Shown: positions 16,375 through 25,086, numbered from the stretch's first letter. The stretch: DNA of 49,975 nt from UMGS1002 sp964463325 (GCA_964463325.1 CAYXBY010000004.1:1-49975); one strand, 5' to 3'. Made by a program: numbers and translations. The notes: a model not told the origin generated them from the letters alone.

Positions 16375-17601
16375 TTATTTTGCTCCCTCAACAGACTCCT
16401 TGAGCTGCTGCTTTTTGGCGATCAGCGCCTGCTCGACAGCTGCAATGTCCTCGGCGTGAGCCGCCTCAAACTTGTCAAAGAAGCCGTCCTTGGCAGCGTT
16501 CATAGCAGCCTCAAGCTCGGCAGCCGATTCGGTAAGCCGCGCTTCGATGTCCTCGTCAAATATGGTGCTCTCAAGCTCCTTCAGCTTGCTTTCGGCCTGC
16601 TTCATGCGCTCCAGCACCTTGTCGATGGCCTCGTTTGCCCGCTGACCCAGTGCCTCGTAGGCCTCGAGAGCCTTGTTGTACTGCTCCTCGCTCAGCTGAA
16701 GCGTGACCGACGCCGACGCGTATTCCTCGCCGTTTATGTCAAGCGAGGCGGTATATGTTTTCTGCTTGAGCAGCTCAACCTTGGCGTCGCGCAGCTCGGC
16801 GAGCGATTTTTGGTACTCGGAATCAGGGGAGACCAGCAGCTCGTAGCGCAGCTCCTCAAGCTCGGCGATGACTGCACTGTAAACGTCCAGCGCCGTCTTA
16901 TAGGCCGTGTAGGTGAGGTTATAAAGCCCGCCCATACCCTGGATTATCTTAGCCGTGGCCTGACTTTCAGCGAAGGCTATCTCATATTCACGTGCAGCGT
17001 AGTAAGCATTGCGCATGTCCTCGGTCAGCAGCAGGGCGGTTTCGATGCGCCCCAGGGCGATGACCTTGTACAGCTGCTCGTCTGTCATGCCGGACAGCTG
17101 CTCCTCGCTATAAAGCCCGGTTTCGAGTGCCAGCTGACGCAGTGCTGCCGTCTCAAGCGCGTCGATGCGTTCGACCTTGCCTTCAATGTCAAATTTCTCG
17201 AGCACTGCCTCGGCCTTTTTTTCAACTGCCTTTTGTAGCTGCTCGGTGTATTTCGAGCCGCCGGATACCGAGATCCTGACGGTGTTGTCAGATACCTCAA
17301 CATTGCCCTGTACCAGATACCCTGTCTCGGCCGCCAGCGATACCACCAGCTCGACCGCCTCCTCGGGCGTCTTGCCGACCAGCGCCTCTCCGGCGATCAG
17401 AATGCTGCCATCGTCGTTCAGCGCGGTGGCCGACACGACCATGTTTTCATCATCGACCATCAGCTCAATGCTGGGGTTGATGTCCACTGTCAGTCTTGTA
17501 ACGGTCCCCTCCTCGGGCGCCACATTTGCGCATGAAACGAATACAAAAGATGATATTACCAGAACGATGACCATTGACAAGCACAGAATTCTTTTCTTCA
17601 T
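16375..17601 (-). CDS. Lipoprotein with RsgI-like extracytoplasmic segment and long coiled coil
   Basis: The 408-residue precursor has a lipoprotein signal (lipobox FVSC, Cys24). Directly after it comes TVDINPSIELMVDDENMVV (38-56), which strongly resembles the start of the extracytoplasmic domain of RsgI-type anti-sigma factors (typically DVNPSIEL...N...G.V). An alpha-helical region of about 290 residues follows, rich in Glu, Ala, Lys and Leu with heptad-like spacing. In known RsgI proteins this domain is anchored by a membrane helix behind a cytoplasmic sigma-binding part; here that part is absent and the domain is lipid-anchored outside. AAAGGAAC precedes the ATG and an extended -10 (TGATATAAT on the minus strand) lies near 17653. 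Function unknown; envelope sensing is an inference. Confidence 0.7.
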   Translation of the reverse strand: MKKRILCLSMVIVLVISSFVFVSCANVAPEEGTVTRLTVDINPSIELMVDDENMVVSATALNDDGSILIAGEALVGKTPEEAVELVVSLAAETGYLVQGNVEVSDNTVRISVSGGSKYTEQLQKAVEKKAEAVLEKFDIEGKVERIDALETAALRQLALETGLYSEEQLSGMTDEQLYKVIALGRIETALLLTEDMRNAYYAAREYEIAFAESQATAKIIQGMGGLYNLTYTAYKTALDVYSAVIAELEELRYELLVSPDSEYQKSLAELRDAKVELLKQKTYTASLDINGEEYASASVTLQLSEEQYNKALEAYEALGQRANEAIDKVLERMKQAESKLKELESTIFDEDIEARLTESAAELEAAMNAAKDGFFDKFEAAHAEDIAAVEQALIAKKQQLKESVEGAK

Positions 17602-17686
17602 ATGATTATTGTTCCTTTCTGCAACGGAGCTTTATCGATCCTATGCACCACCATTATATCAAATAACAGGGACGGTGAATATAGTC

Positions 17687-17729
17687 AAAACACTGACAAT
17701 GATCAGTTTTTTATCATTGTCAGTGTTTT
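17687..17729 (-). terminator. Terminator of the TetR gene
   Basis: A perfect 17-bp stem AAAACACTGACAATGAT / ATCATTGTCAGTGTTTT (17687-17703 with 17713-17729) lies 12 bases beyond the stop codon. The T-rich 3' arm provides the U tract on the minus strand. Confidence 0.88.
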
Positions 17730-17741
17730 GCATGGTGATTA

Positions 17742-18305
17742 TTATGCTTTTGCGGCGTTTAGCAGCGTCATATCCAGCGTTCCCTTGAGTATGCGGGCGA
17801 AACGGTCGACAATTTCCTGCGGCTGCTCACGCATGCCGCCCGACATCCAGCTTAGCAGCAGGCCGATCATGCTGTAGCTGTATACCGAGCATATCATGCT
17901 GATGTCAGCGTCGTCAAGGGTGATATTGAGATAGCGGCACCGCCCGGATATCATCTCGCGGACGCACCGGGTAGCGAAGCCCTGCAAAAAGTCCTGTATC
18001 TGTCGCAGGTCGACCGAGGCAAACACCTTGGAATAAAACGCTTTGTCCTTGAGCACCTCGTCGAATACGGCGGCGTAGTCCAGCTGCCAGGTCTCATATG
18101 TAAAGCTTTTGCTTATCGAGGCGCGCAGCTTTTCCTCAATGGCATAGCTGAGCATATCATAAATGTCTTCAAAGTGGTAATAAAACGTCATGCGGGCAAT
18201 GCCGCAGTTTTCGGCTATGTCGCTTATTGTGATGCGGTCGAACGGCTTATCCTTCAGAATTTTGGTGAAGGAGCGCACGATCTCGTTTTTGGTGAATGCA
18301 GACAT
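17742..18305 (-). CDS. TetR/AcrR-family transcriptional regulator
   Basis: The 187-residue protein starts with a TetR helix-turn-helix (about residues 8-55: FDRITISDIAENCGIARMTF, then YYHFEDIYDMLSYAI). Its all-helical C-terminal ligand/dimer domain is of the kind seen in DhaS-like TetR proteins (SMIGLLLSWMSGGMREQPQE near the end). GGAGGG precedes the ATG by 5-6 bases. It is transcribed away from the large SGNH surface protein and shares a 252-base control region with it, so repression of that gene and of itself is plausible but only inferred. The ligand is unknown. Confidence 0.92.
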   Translation of the reverse strand: MSAFTKNEIVRSFTKILKDKPFDRITISDIAENCGIARMTFYYHFEDIYDMLSYAIEEKLRASISKSFTYETWQLDYAAVFDEVLKDKAFYSKVFASVDLRQIQDFLQGFATRCVREMISGRCRYLNITLDDADISMICSVYSYSMIGLLLSWMSGGMREQPQEIVDRFARILKGTLDMTLLNAAKA

Positions 18306-18357
18306 TAATACCCTCCATTACCCGGCCTCGCACCGGTAGAATGATTTATGATGTATA

Positions 18358-18386
18358 ATTATAGCACGCTTTAATCCAAAATGCAA
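18358..18386 (-). promoter_or_regulatory. Sigma-A-type promoter of the TetR gene
   Basis: On the minus strand TTGCAT and TATAAT are 17 bases apart. The palindrome GTCATGAC (18390-18397) lies just outside the -35 box and could be part of an operator; this is weak evidence. Confidence 0.6.
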
Positions 18387-18474
18387 GTCGTCATGACAAA
18401 ATAATACATCAGCGGACGAGGGCGCACATTATGGGATGCATGTCGTGAACAGTATGAAAACGTTGAATTTTTTA

Positions 18475-18503
18475 TTGACACGGCGCGGGTTCTGTGATAT
18501 TAT
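18475..18503 (+). promoter_or_regulatory. Sigma-A-type promoter of the SGNH surface protein
   Basis: Perfect TTGACA (18475-18480), 17 bases, TATTAT (18498-18503), about 55 bases before the ATG at 18558. Confidence 0.75.
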
Positions 18504-18557
18504 AAGGGCAGCTAGTCCCAACTATTTTAAGCCGAAGCCCGGCAGGAGGATATGTTT

Positions 18558-21380
18558 ATGTTCAAAAGGCTTACCTGTACATTGTTAGTCATGCTGACAG
18601 TAATACTTTTGCTCCCTATCGGCACCCTATCGGTGTCCGCTGCCACAGAGCTTGATGTCAAGTGGAATTCAGGCTATGTCGGTCACAGCACAAATTCCAA
18701 CTTCAAAAACAAGCTGTCCGGTGACTCCGCCAAATGGCGCTACACCGACATCATAACCGTCGAGAAGGCGGGCACGCGCATTCATTTTACGCTGGCCGGC
18801 TCCTACCCCTCGAATGCAGTTTGGGTGTTCTCGACCTGGAAGCAGTCCGGCTCTGCCTGGGTGCTTGACACCGACGGCACCAACCTCGAGGGCACGTCGT
18901 CCTATGAATACGTAGGCCAGACCAAGTCTGCCAGCGGCATGGATTATGAGTTTATCACCGACCGCGATAACCAGTCCATCCGTATCTGCATAGGCTACAG
19001 TGATGAGCTTGGCCTGCCCAAGGTGTATTCCGAGGCGACGACTGCCGCCACCACCCGCGCACAGCTCGAGGCGCTGGATTTCACAGCAACGCTTGGCTCG
19101 AACGGTACCGTTGAGGGCATCCGCTGGTTCTGCGGCTATGCCAGCTCCGCCACGAACACCAACGGCTCGGCTCGTGAGGTCAAGCTGTTTTCGGCGTCCG
19201 CGTCCAGCAGCTATGCCGTCTCCAATCTCATCCGCATCCCCAAAAAGGGCACGCGTATAAGCTACACTATCAGCTCCACGACCAGTGCCTCCTACAATTC
19301 CTTCACCCGTTACAAGCAGGTTGGCTCGCACTATGAGTACGACGACGGCTTCAACGCTGCCGATAAGCTGGCCACCTCCGGCAACACCTTCACCTACATA
19401 ACTAGCGAGGATAACGAGGTCATCCGCCTCTGCTGCCGCCCCAATGTGCAGTACACGTCGGTGTACATCGATGCTCCGATCACTGTTAAGTGGGAGCAGA
19501 CGAGCGAGGCCGGCTCGCTGGCCTCACGCGGCGAGCAGAAGACCGTTTGGCCGGATCCCGAGCCGCGCAGCCTTGTCACCGGCGCACCGCTCCTTGGCAC
19601 CGTCGTTGACGTCAAGTGGAACAACGGCTATGTCGGCTCACAGTATCATACGACCTCGCCGTTTGCGATTGCATCGCCGAGCAGCCAGGTCTATTCCTAC
19701 TCCGATGTCTTCACCGTGCCCACGGCCGGTACGACTGTGCTTTTCTTCGATCAGACCTACACCGATTTCGATGGCAGCGCATATGCCTCCACCAGCGCAA
19801 TGGCCGTGTCACACTGGAAAAAGCGCGGCTCGCAGTGGATATTCGATAAGGAAAAGGTCTACCTCACGGGCTGCGATGTCTACAACATCAAGCTGACGGA
19901 TGAATACCGCTACTACGCCTACACCACCACCGAGGATAACGAAAACATACGTCTCTGCCTGCGTTACGGCGCCATGTACGCCGGCGAGGCGCAGATCGCC
20001 CCTGCGGTCTATTTCATTGATCAAACCGATTTCGCCGCACTGACCGCCGCAACCGACAGCAAGCTTGTAGCGCAGTCCTACACCGATCTTTCGGGCAGTA
20101 GCGTCAGCTATAGCGTCTATCTGCCCGCCGACTACAGCGCCGATAAGCAGTACACGCTGGTGCTTGACACATCAGCGGACGGCAGCGTGGCAAAGTCGCT
20201 GGTCGAGCGCGGCTACACCGGTATGGTCATTGCCTGCAACGACACGCTTGAGCGGGCGCTGCGTGTGCTCGACGAGGCATGTGAGCATTACCCGGTCAAG
20301 GTGTCCGATCTGCTGTTCGTCGGCGATGAGGCACTGGCCGCTCACGCTGCAAAATTTGAAAATATCCGCCTCTGCCAGTCCATGCTGCTGACCTCCGGCA
20401 AGGCACCAACGGTGTCCTTTACCGAGATCAAGACGCTTGACAGCTTTGCGTCTGTCGACGAGGCGGCAAGCTGGCTGGTCGGTCAGGCTGAGCCCTACTA
20501 CACCCTGCTCGACGGCCTGAAGCTTTACGCCATCGGCGACAGCTATTTCGGCGGCTCGCAGCTGGGTCAGCATCAGACCTGGGTCAACCTGCTTGGCTAC
20601 AAGTACGGCATGACCTTCCATAACTACGGCATCGGCGGCAATACGCTGGCCTCGGCCTCCGGCATCGGCAGCAACCAGCCGCCCATGTACACCCGCTATG
20701 ACGAAATGCCTGACGGCGCCGACATATACATCATCGAGGGCGGCCGCAATGACCGTCATTACAACGTCCCCTTCGGCCAAAATACCGATAACAAGGGCAA
20801 CACCATCAAGGGCGCTATCAATGTCATGATCGCTGGCATACGCAAGAACAATCCTGATGCGCTGATAGTGCTGGTCACGCCCTGGAGCCACAAGAAGGAG
20901 AGCGGATATCTCGGTACCAACGACGATTATGCCGACACCATCCGTGAGCTTGCTGAGTATTACAACGACCCGCACATCGTCTGCCTCTATGCAGCCGACA
21001 CCGAGTTTACCGGCATCGACATGTCGGATGCACAGTGCCGCAAGAAGTATTGCATCACGCCGAGTGACGTCAGCCACCTTAACGCGGACGGCATGTATAT
21101 GGTCGAGCCTAAATTTGAAAAGTGGATCGCCGAAAAGTACGCCGCGCTTAATTCGCTGACGCTTGAGAATGCTGCCGACGCTGACAAGTTTGTTGCGCCC
21201 CAGCCTACAGATACAACCCCGGCCGACACAACGACAGCAGCTCCCGGTGACGATATACAGACCACAACAGCGCCGACCGACAACACCGGCAGCGGCTGTG
21301 GATCAGTCGTCGCGCTGGGCATGCTTGCCTGCCTGCTGCCTGCCGCTGTAATCGTTTGCCGCAAGCGCCGCAACGATTAA
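18558..21380 (+). CDS. Surface-anchored SGNH/GDSL hydrolase with three N-terminal repeat modules
   Basis: The 940-residue protein has a signal peptide (cleavage after about VSA28), then three copies of an unrecognised module of about 115-140 residues. Each opens near a W-(N/F)-(S/N/C)-GY motif (DVKWNSGYVG at 33, GIRWFCGYAS at 187, DVKWNNGYVG at 351) and closes with DN-x2-IR-(I/L)-C (about 137, 285 and 460). Residues 505-650 look like a remnant alpha/beta-hydrolase fold (SVYLPADYSADKQYTLVLD). The SGNH domain (653-865) shows GDSYF (Ser662), YGIGGNT, EGGRND and DVSH (Asp837, His840). A Thr/Pro linker, one membrane helix (about 914-934) and CRKRRND end it. It should be an esterase or deacetylase displayed on the cell surface; the modules may bind glycans (inference). 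AGGAGG is 8 bases before the chosen ATG; the ATG two codons earlier is too close. Confidence 0.87.
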   Translation: MFKRLTCTLLVMLTVILLLPIGTLSVSAATELDVKWNSGYVGHSTNSNFKNKLSGDSAKWRYTDIITVEKAGTRIHFTLAGSYPSNAVWVFSTWKQSGSAWVLDTDGTNLEGTSSYEYVGQTKSASGMDYEFITDRDNQSIRICIGYSDELGLPKVYSEATTAATTRAQLEALDFTATLGSNGTVEGIRWFCGYASSATNTNGSAREVKLFSASASSSYAVSNLIRIPKKGTRISYTISSTTSASYNSFTRYKQVGSHYEYDDGFNAADKLATSGNTFTYITSEDNEVIRLCCRPNVQYTSVYIDAPITVKWEQTSEAGSLASRGEQKTVWPDPEPRSLVTGAPLLGTVVDVKWNNGYVGSQYHTTSPFAIASPSSQVYSYSDVFTVPTAGTTVLFFDQTYTDFDGSAYASTSAMAVSHWKKRGSQWIFDKEKVYLTGCDVYNIKLTDEYRYYAYTTTEDNENIRLCLRYGAMYAGEAQIAPAVYFIDQTDFAALTAATDSKLVAQSYTDLSGSSVSYSVYLPADYSADKQYTLVLDTSADGSVAKSLVERGYTGMVIACNDTLERALRVLDEACEHYPVKVSDLLFVGDEALAAHAAKFENIRLCQSMLLTSGKAPTVSFTEIKTLDSFASVDEAASWLVGQAEPYYTLLDGLKLYAIGDSYFGGSQLGQHQTWVNLLGYKYGMTFHNYGIGGNTLASASGIGSNQPPMYTRYDEMPDGADIYIIEGGRNDRHYNVPFGQNTDNKGNTIKGAINVMIAGIRKNNPDALIVLVTPWSHKKESGYLGTNDDYADTIRELAEYYNDPHIVCLYAADTEFTGIDMSDAQCRKKYCITPSDVSHLNADGMYMVEPKFEKWIAEKYAALNSLTLENAADADKFVAPQPTDTTPADTTTAAPGDDIQTTTAPTDNTGSGCGSVVALGMLACLLPAAVIVCRKRRND

Positions 21381-21484
21381 CTCTTAATAGCGCACTTAAC
21401 CGCCGGCGGACTCTTCACAGGGCCCGCCGGCCACCCTCAAGGCTGTGCAGTGCGTGGATTTGAGAGGGCATACCCATCATTATC

Positions 21485-21543
21485 AAAATGGACTTATATG
21501 AGACCTCGGCAGCTGGCCGCGCGTCTTATATAAGCCCATTTTT
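21485..21543. terminator. Bidirectional terminator between the SGNH gene and spoIIR
   Basis: A long stem pairs 21485-21504 with 21523-21543 (12 bp with one G-T pair, one mismatch, then 6-7 bp) and is flanked by A and T runs on opposite sides. It suits both convergent genes. A GC hairpin CCGGCGG / CCGCCGG lies before it near 21404-21430. Confidence 0.8.
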
Positions 21544-21564
21544 GCTTGTGGGACAGAGCTGAGG

Positions 21565-22170
21565 CTATTTCCCAAAGGCCTGCTCAAGCAGTTCCAACAG
21601 ACGGAAGCGCAGCTTGTATTTTGTGCCGCCCGTCTCAGTGACGATTTTGTATTGCTCCGGCGTCAGTCCGGCCTGGATGAAGGCGTCCTCTGAGCTTTTG
21701 CGGTCGGCGGCGCCGTAGCACAGGTTGGGGAAGAGCACACACCACCAGTTTTGCCCCTCGGCCTCGCCAATGCAGACGCGCAGTGACATGTACTCTCCCG
21801 CCGGAAAGCAGACGGCCTCGTAGCTGCGGGTGGGGTAGTCCTCATAGTCGAGCAGCACGGTGACGTTATAGTCATAGCCGCTGTCGCGGACGGTGGCGAG
21901 CGCGCATCTGCGCAGTGACTCAAGCGAGCCGCTCAGCGCCGCCACAGCCTCGGTCCGGTCGCGGCAGCCGCTGACGATGGCGCTTGCCCGCTCGAGCACG
22001 CTGTCGCGTACCCGCAGCTTGAGCGCCTGATCCTCGGCACTGTCGGAATTGGCCAAAACGTGCAGCCGCACCACGCTGTCATATATCTCGGCCTCGCCGT
22101 GCGTTGGCAGTGCGCCGAGAACGAGCATCCCTGTGAGCATAAATGTGCAGAATATTGCGAGTCTTTTCAT
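21565..22170 (-). CDS. spoIIR: Stage II sporulation protein R
   Basis: SpoIIR is made in the forespore, secreted into the intermembrane space and triggers SpoIIGA to cleave pro-sigma-E in the mother cell. The 201-residue protein has a signal-type hydrophobic start (MKRLAIFCTFMLTGMLVLGA) and the family hallmarks VVRLHVLANSDSAEDQALKL, YPTRSYEAVCFPAGEYMSLR and GQNWWCVLFPNLCYG. AAGGAGG lies 14 bases before the ATG at 22170, longer than usual, but no closer start exists in frame; the open frame continues 15 codons upstream through that site. It stands alone, convergent with the SGNH gene. Confidence 0.95.
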   Translation of the reverse strand: MKRLAIFCTFMLTGMLVLGALPTHGEAEIYDSVVRLHVLANSDSAEDQALKLRVRDSVLERASAIVSGCRDRTEAVAALSGSLESLRRCALATVRDSGYDYNVTVLLDYEDYPTRSYEAVCFPAGEYMSLRVCIGEAEGQNWWCVLFPNLCYGAADRKSSEDAFIQAGLTPEQYKIVTETGGTKYKLRFRLLELLEQAFGK

Positions 22171-22202
22171 GATTATGTTAAGTGCCTCCTTAGTTGGTAA
22201 AA

Positions 22203-22234
22203 TATTGTTTGACATGGCGGCGCTTTTTTATTCA
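22203..22234 (-). promoter_or_regulatory. Possible forespore (sigma-F/sigma-G type) promoter of spoIIR
   Basis: On the minus strand TGAATA (22229-22234) is followed after 17 bases by CAAACAATA (22203-22211). spoIIR is a sigma-F gene in Bacillus, and this pair resembles forespore promoters only loosely. No sigma-A promoter is seen here. Confidence 0.3.
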
Positions 22235-22271
22235 ATTATTTTTGCAATTCAGTTTATTTTTGCCGCAGTGA

Positions 22272-22300
22272 TTGACAAGGCGACAAAAGTATGATAAAAT
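22272..22300 (+). promoter_or_regulatory. Sigma-A-type promoter of the epimerase-pgk-tpiA cluster
   Basis: Perfect TTGACA (22272-22277), 17 bases, TAAAAT (22295-22300), about 30 bases before the ATG at 22331. Confidence 0.75.
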
Positions 22301-22330
22301 AATAACAAATTATAAGGGAGAGTTTGCATT

Positions 22331-22999
22331 ATGAAAAAAATGATTTCACCTTCACTTATGTGTGCCGATTTTCTTAACCTCGGCCGCGAGCTCAAGGCTC
22401 TTGAGGAGCAGGGCATAGAATACCTTCACATCGATATCATGGATGGCGTTTTCGTCCCCAACTATACGCTGGGAACCGACTTCATCAAGAAGCTGCACCG
22501 CGCCACCAGCATTCCGCTGGACATTCACCTCATGATCGACCGTCCCGATTGCAAAATGGACCGCTTCGAGCTGCGCGAGGGTGATTATGTGTCCATCCAC
22601 TACGAATCCACGCCCCACATCCAGCGCACACTGTCCTATATCAGACAGGCCGGTGCACGCCCCATGCTGGCGCTCAACCCCGGCACGCCGCTCAGCGTCG
22701 TCGAGGAGCTGCTGCCCGACATCGACGCCGTGCTCATCATGACCGTCAACCCCGGTTATTCGGGCCAGAAGCTCATTCCGCAGACCATCGATAAGATCGC
22801 ACGTCTGCGCCGCATGCTGGACGAGGCCGGCTACCCCGAGATCGAGATCGAGTGCGACGGAAACGTCTCCTTCGAGAACGCTACCAAAATGAGCCGCGCC
22901 GGCGCTAACATTTTCGTTGCCGGAACCTCCAGCCTCTACGCTCCGGGTGCTGACCTCGAGGAGAATGTCATAAAATTCCGTCAGTCCATCGCCGGCTGA
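22331..22999 (+). CDS. Ribulose-phosphate 3-epimerase family protein, AlsE-like
   Basis: The 222-residue TIM-barrel protein belongs to the Rpe family, whose members epimerise ketose phosphates at C3. It has ISPSLMCADF, LHIDIMDGVFVPN, DIHLMIDRP and MTVNPGYSGQ. Classical Rpe has a late VDGG(I/V) motif; here the equivalent is ECDGNVS, followed by AGANIFVAGTSSLY. That and SPSLMC at the N-terminus are closer to D-allulose-6-phosphate 3-epimerase (AlsE) as I remember it. The genomic Rpe could be elsewhere, or this enzyme could serve both roles. GGGAGAG lies about 7 bases upstream. pgk and tpiA follow in the same direction, placing it among sugar-phosphate genes. Confidence 0.85.
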   Translation: MKKMISPSLMCADFLNLGRELKALEEQGIEYLHIDIMDGVFVPNYTLGTDFIKKLHRATSIPLDIHLMIDRPDCKMDRFELREGDYVSIHYESTPHIQRTLSYIRQAGARPMLALNPGTPLSVVEELLPDIDAVLIMTVNPGYSGQKLIPQTIDKIARLRRMLDEAGYPEIEIECDGNVSFENATKMSRAGANIFVAGTSSLYAPGADLEENVIKFRQSIAG

Positions 23000-23093
23000 G
23001 CCGTCAAAAGTGTTTATATGCGCCGCGGGCGGCAGTATACTGTCCTCAGGCGTGCTTAAATAATGTAAATCAATTCTGAAAGGAATAATTATC

Positions 23094-24287
23094 ATGACCT
23101 ACAACAAAAAGACCATTGAAGATGTTGATGTTGCCGGCAAGAAGGTGCTTGTGCGCTGCGATTTCAACGTCCCCCTGAAGGATGGCGTTATCACCTCCGA
23201 TAAGCGTATCGTTGAGGCTATCCCCACCATCAAGTATCTGCTGGATAAGGGCGCTCGCGTCGTGCTGTGCTCTCACATGGGCAAGCCGAAGGGCGAGGTC
23301 AACCCCAAGTTCAGCCTGGCGCCCGTCGCCAAGAGACTGTCCGAGCTGCTGGGCTTTGACGTCCCGCTGGCTGCCGACACCATAGGCCCCGATGCTAAGG
23401 CCAAGGCCGAGGCGCTGGTTCCCGGACGCGCTATCCTGCTCGAGAACACTCGCTTTGATAAGAGAGAAGAGAAGAACGACCCCGAGTTTGCCAAGGAGCT
23501 GGCATCCTTCGGTGAAATATTCGTAAATGACGCCTTTGGCGCCGCTCACCGTGCACATGCGTCCACTGCCGGCGTTGCTATGTACGGCGGTCTGCCAGCT
23601 GTCTGCGGCTACCTCATCCAGAAGGAGATCTCCGTTATGGGTAAGGCGCTGGACAACCCCGCACGTCCCTTCGTCGCCATCCTCGGCGGTGCAAAGGTCT
23701 CGGATAAGATCGGCGTTATCAACAACCTCATCGACAAGGTCGACACGCTCATCATCGGCGGCGGTATGGCCTACACCTTCTTCAAGGCTGAGGGCAAGTC
23801 TGTCGGTACTTCCATCTGCGAGTACGACAAGCTGGATCTCGCCCGTCAGATGATGGAAAAGGCTCGCGAGCGCAAGGTCAACTTCCTGCTGCCTGTTGAT
23901 AACATCATTGGCCGTGAGTACGACGAGAACACCACCTTTATGCGCATGTATTCCGACTCCATCCCGGACGGCTGGATGGGTCTGGACATCGGCGAGAAGA
24001 CTCAGGAGCTGTTTGCCAAGTCCATCGTCGGCGCCGGAACCGTGGTCTGGAACGGCCCGATGGGCGTTTCCGAGTGGCCGAACTTTGCATCCGGCACCAA
24101 CTCTGTCGCTAAGGCTGTTGCCGAGAGCGGCGCTATCTCCATCATCGGCGGCGGTGACTCCGCTGCGGCTGTTGAGAAGCTGGGCTATGCGGACAAGATG
24201 ACTCACGTCTCCACCGGCGGCGGCGCTTCGCTCGAGTTCCTCGAGGGTCTCGAGCTGCCCGGCATCGCCTGCCTGCAAGACAAATAA
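23094..24287 (+). CDS. pgk: Phosphoglycerate kinase
   Basis: Pgk converts 1,3-bisphosphoglycerate and ADP to 3-phosphoglycerate and ATP in glycolysis. The 397-residue protein is of normal length. Motifs: RCDFNVPLKDG at the N-terminus, SHMGKPKG, LLENTRF, VNDAFGAAHRAHAS, GGAKVSDKIGVI, IGGGMAYTF and the nucleotide-domain GGGDSAAAVEKLG. GAAAGGA precedes the ATG. Strongly biased codon use (few rare codons, consistent C/G third positions) suggests high expression. gap is not next to it, unlike in many Firmicutes where gap-pgk-tpi are together. Confidence 0.97.
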   Translation: MTYNKKTIEDVDVAGKKVLVRCDFNVPLKDGVITSDKRIVEAIPTIKYLLDKGARVVLCSHMGKPKGEVNPKFSLAPVAKRLSELLGFDVPLAADTIGPDAKAKAEALVPGRAILLENTRFDKREEKNDPEFAKELASFGEIFVNDAFGAAHRAHASTAGVAMYGGLPAVCGYLIQKEISVMGKALDNPARPFVAILGGAKVSDKIGVINNLIDKVDTLIIGGGMAYTFFKAEGKSVGTSICEYDKLDLARQMMEKARERKVNFLLPVDNIIGREYDENTTFMRMYSDSIPDGWMGLDIGEKTQELFAKSIVGAGTVVWNGPMGVSEWPNFASGTNSVAKAVAESGAISIIGGGDSAAAVEKLGYADKMTHVSTGGGASLEFLEGLELPGIACLQDK

Positions 24288-24311
24288 TCTATCGAAAAGA
24301 GGCATATAAAA

Positions 24312-25079
24312 ATGAATCCTGCAAAGAGAAGAACAGTCATTGCCGGTAACTGGAAGATGAACTTTACGCCGGACGAGGCGGTCAGCTTTATCAATGCCAT
24401 CAAGCCCATGGTGGCCGGCAAGGACAATTGCGATATAATTTTCTGCGCACCTTATGTTACTATCGCGGCTGCCATGAAGGCTGCTGAGGGCAGTAATATC
24501 AAGATCGGCGCCGAGAACGTCCACTTTGCCCCCAAGGGCGCCTACACCGGTGAGGTGTCGGCTGACATGCTGCGCGCTATCGGCGTTGAGGTGGTCATTA
24601 TTGGCCACAGCGAGCGCCGCCAGTATTTCGGCGAGACGGACGAGACGGTCAATCTGCGCACCAAGGCGGCTCTTGAGGCCGGCATGCGCGTCATTCTTTG
24701 CCTCGGTGAGGTCAAGGAGCAGAGACTGTCCGGTATTACTGACGAGGTAGTTGCTATGCAGACCAAGCTGGATCTGGCCGGCATCTCGGCCGAGCAGCTC
24801 AAGAATGTTATCATTGCATACGAGCCCGTTTGGGCCATCGGAACCGGCCTTACCGCCACGCCCGAGCAGGCCGAGGAGACCTGCGCGGTCATTCGCGGCG
24901 TGCTGGCTGACATGTATGGCGCTGACGTTGCCGAGACGGTAACTATCCAGTACGGCGGCTCCATGAACGAAAAGAATGCGGCTGAGCTGCTGGCAAAGCC
25001 CAATGTTGACGGTGGTCTGATCGGCGGAGCCTCGCTCGTGCCCGAGAAGTTCACTGCGATAGTTGACGCAGCACAGTAA
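24312..25079 (+). CDS. tpiA: Triosephosphate isomerase
   Basis: TpiA interconverts dihydroxyacetone phosphate and glyceraldehyde 3-phosphate. The 255-residue TIM barrel has GNWKMN (substrate lysine), IIGHSERRQYF (catalytic His), AYEPVWAIGTG (catalytic Glu and loop 6) and QYGGSMNEKNA. Its codon use is as biased as that of pgk. It begins 24 bases after pgk, so the two are co-transcribed. A G/C-rich hairpin follows the stop codon. Confidence 0.97.
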   Translation: MNPAKRRTVIAGNWKMNFTPDEAVSFINAIKPMVAGKDNCDIIFCAPYVTIAAAMKAAEGSNIKIGAENVHFAPKGAYTGEVSADMLRAIGVEVVIIGHSERRQYFGETDETVNLRTKAALEAGMRVILCLGEVKEQRLSGITDEVVAMQTKLDLAGISAEQLKNVIIAYEPVWAIGTGLTATPEQAEETCAVIRGVLADMYGADVAETVTIQYGGSMNEKNAAELLAKPNVDGGLIGGASLVPEKFTAIVDAAQ

Positions 25080-25086
25080 AGCCGGG

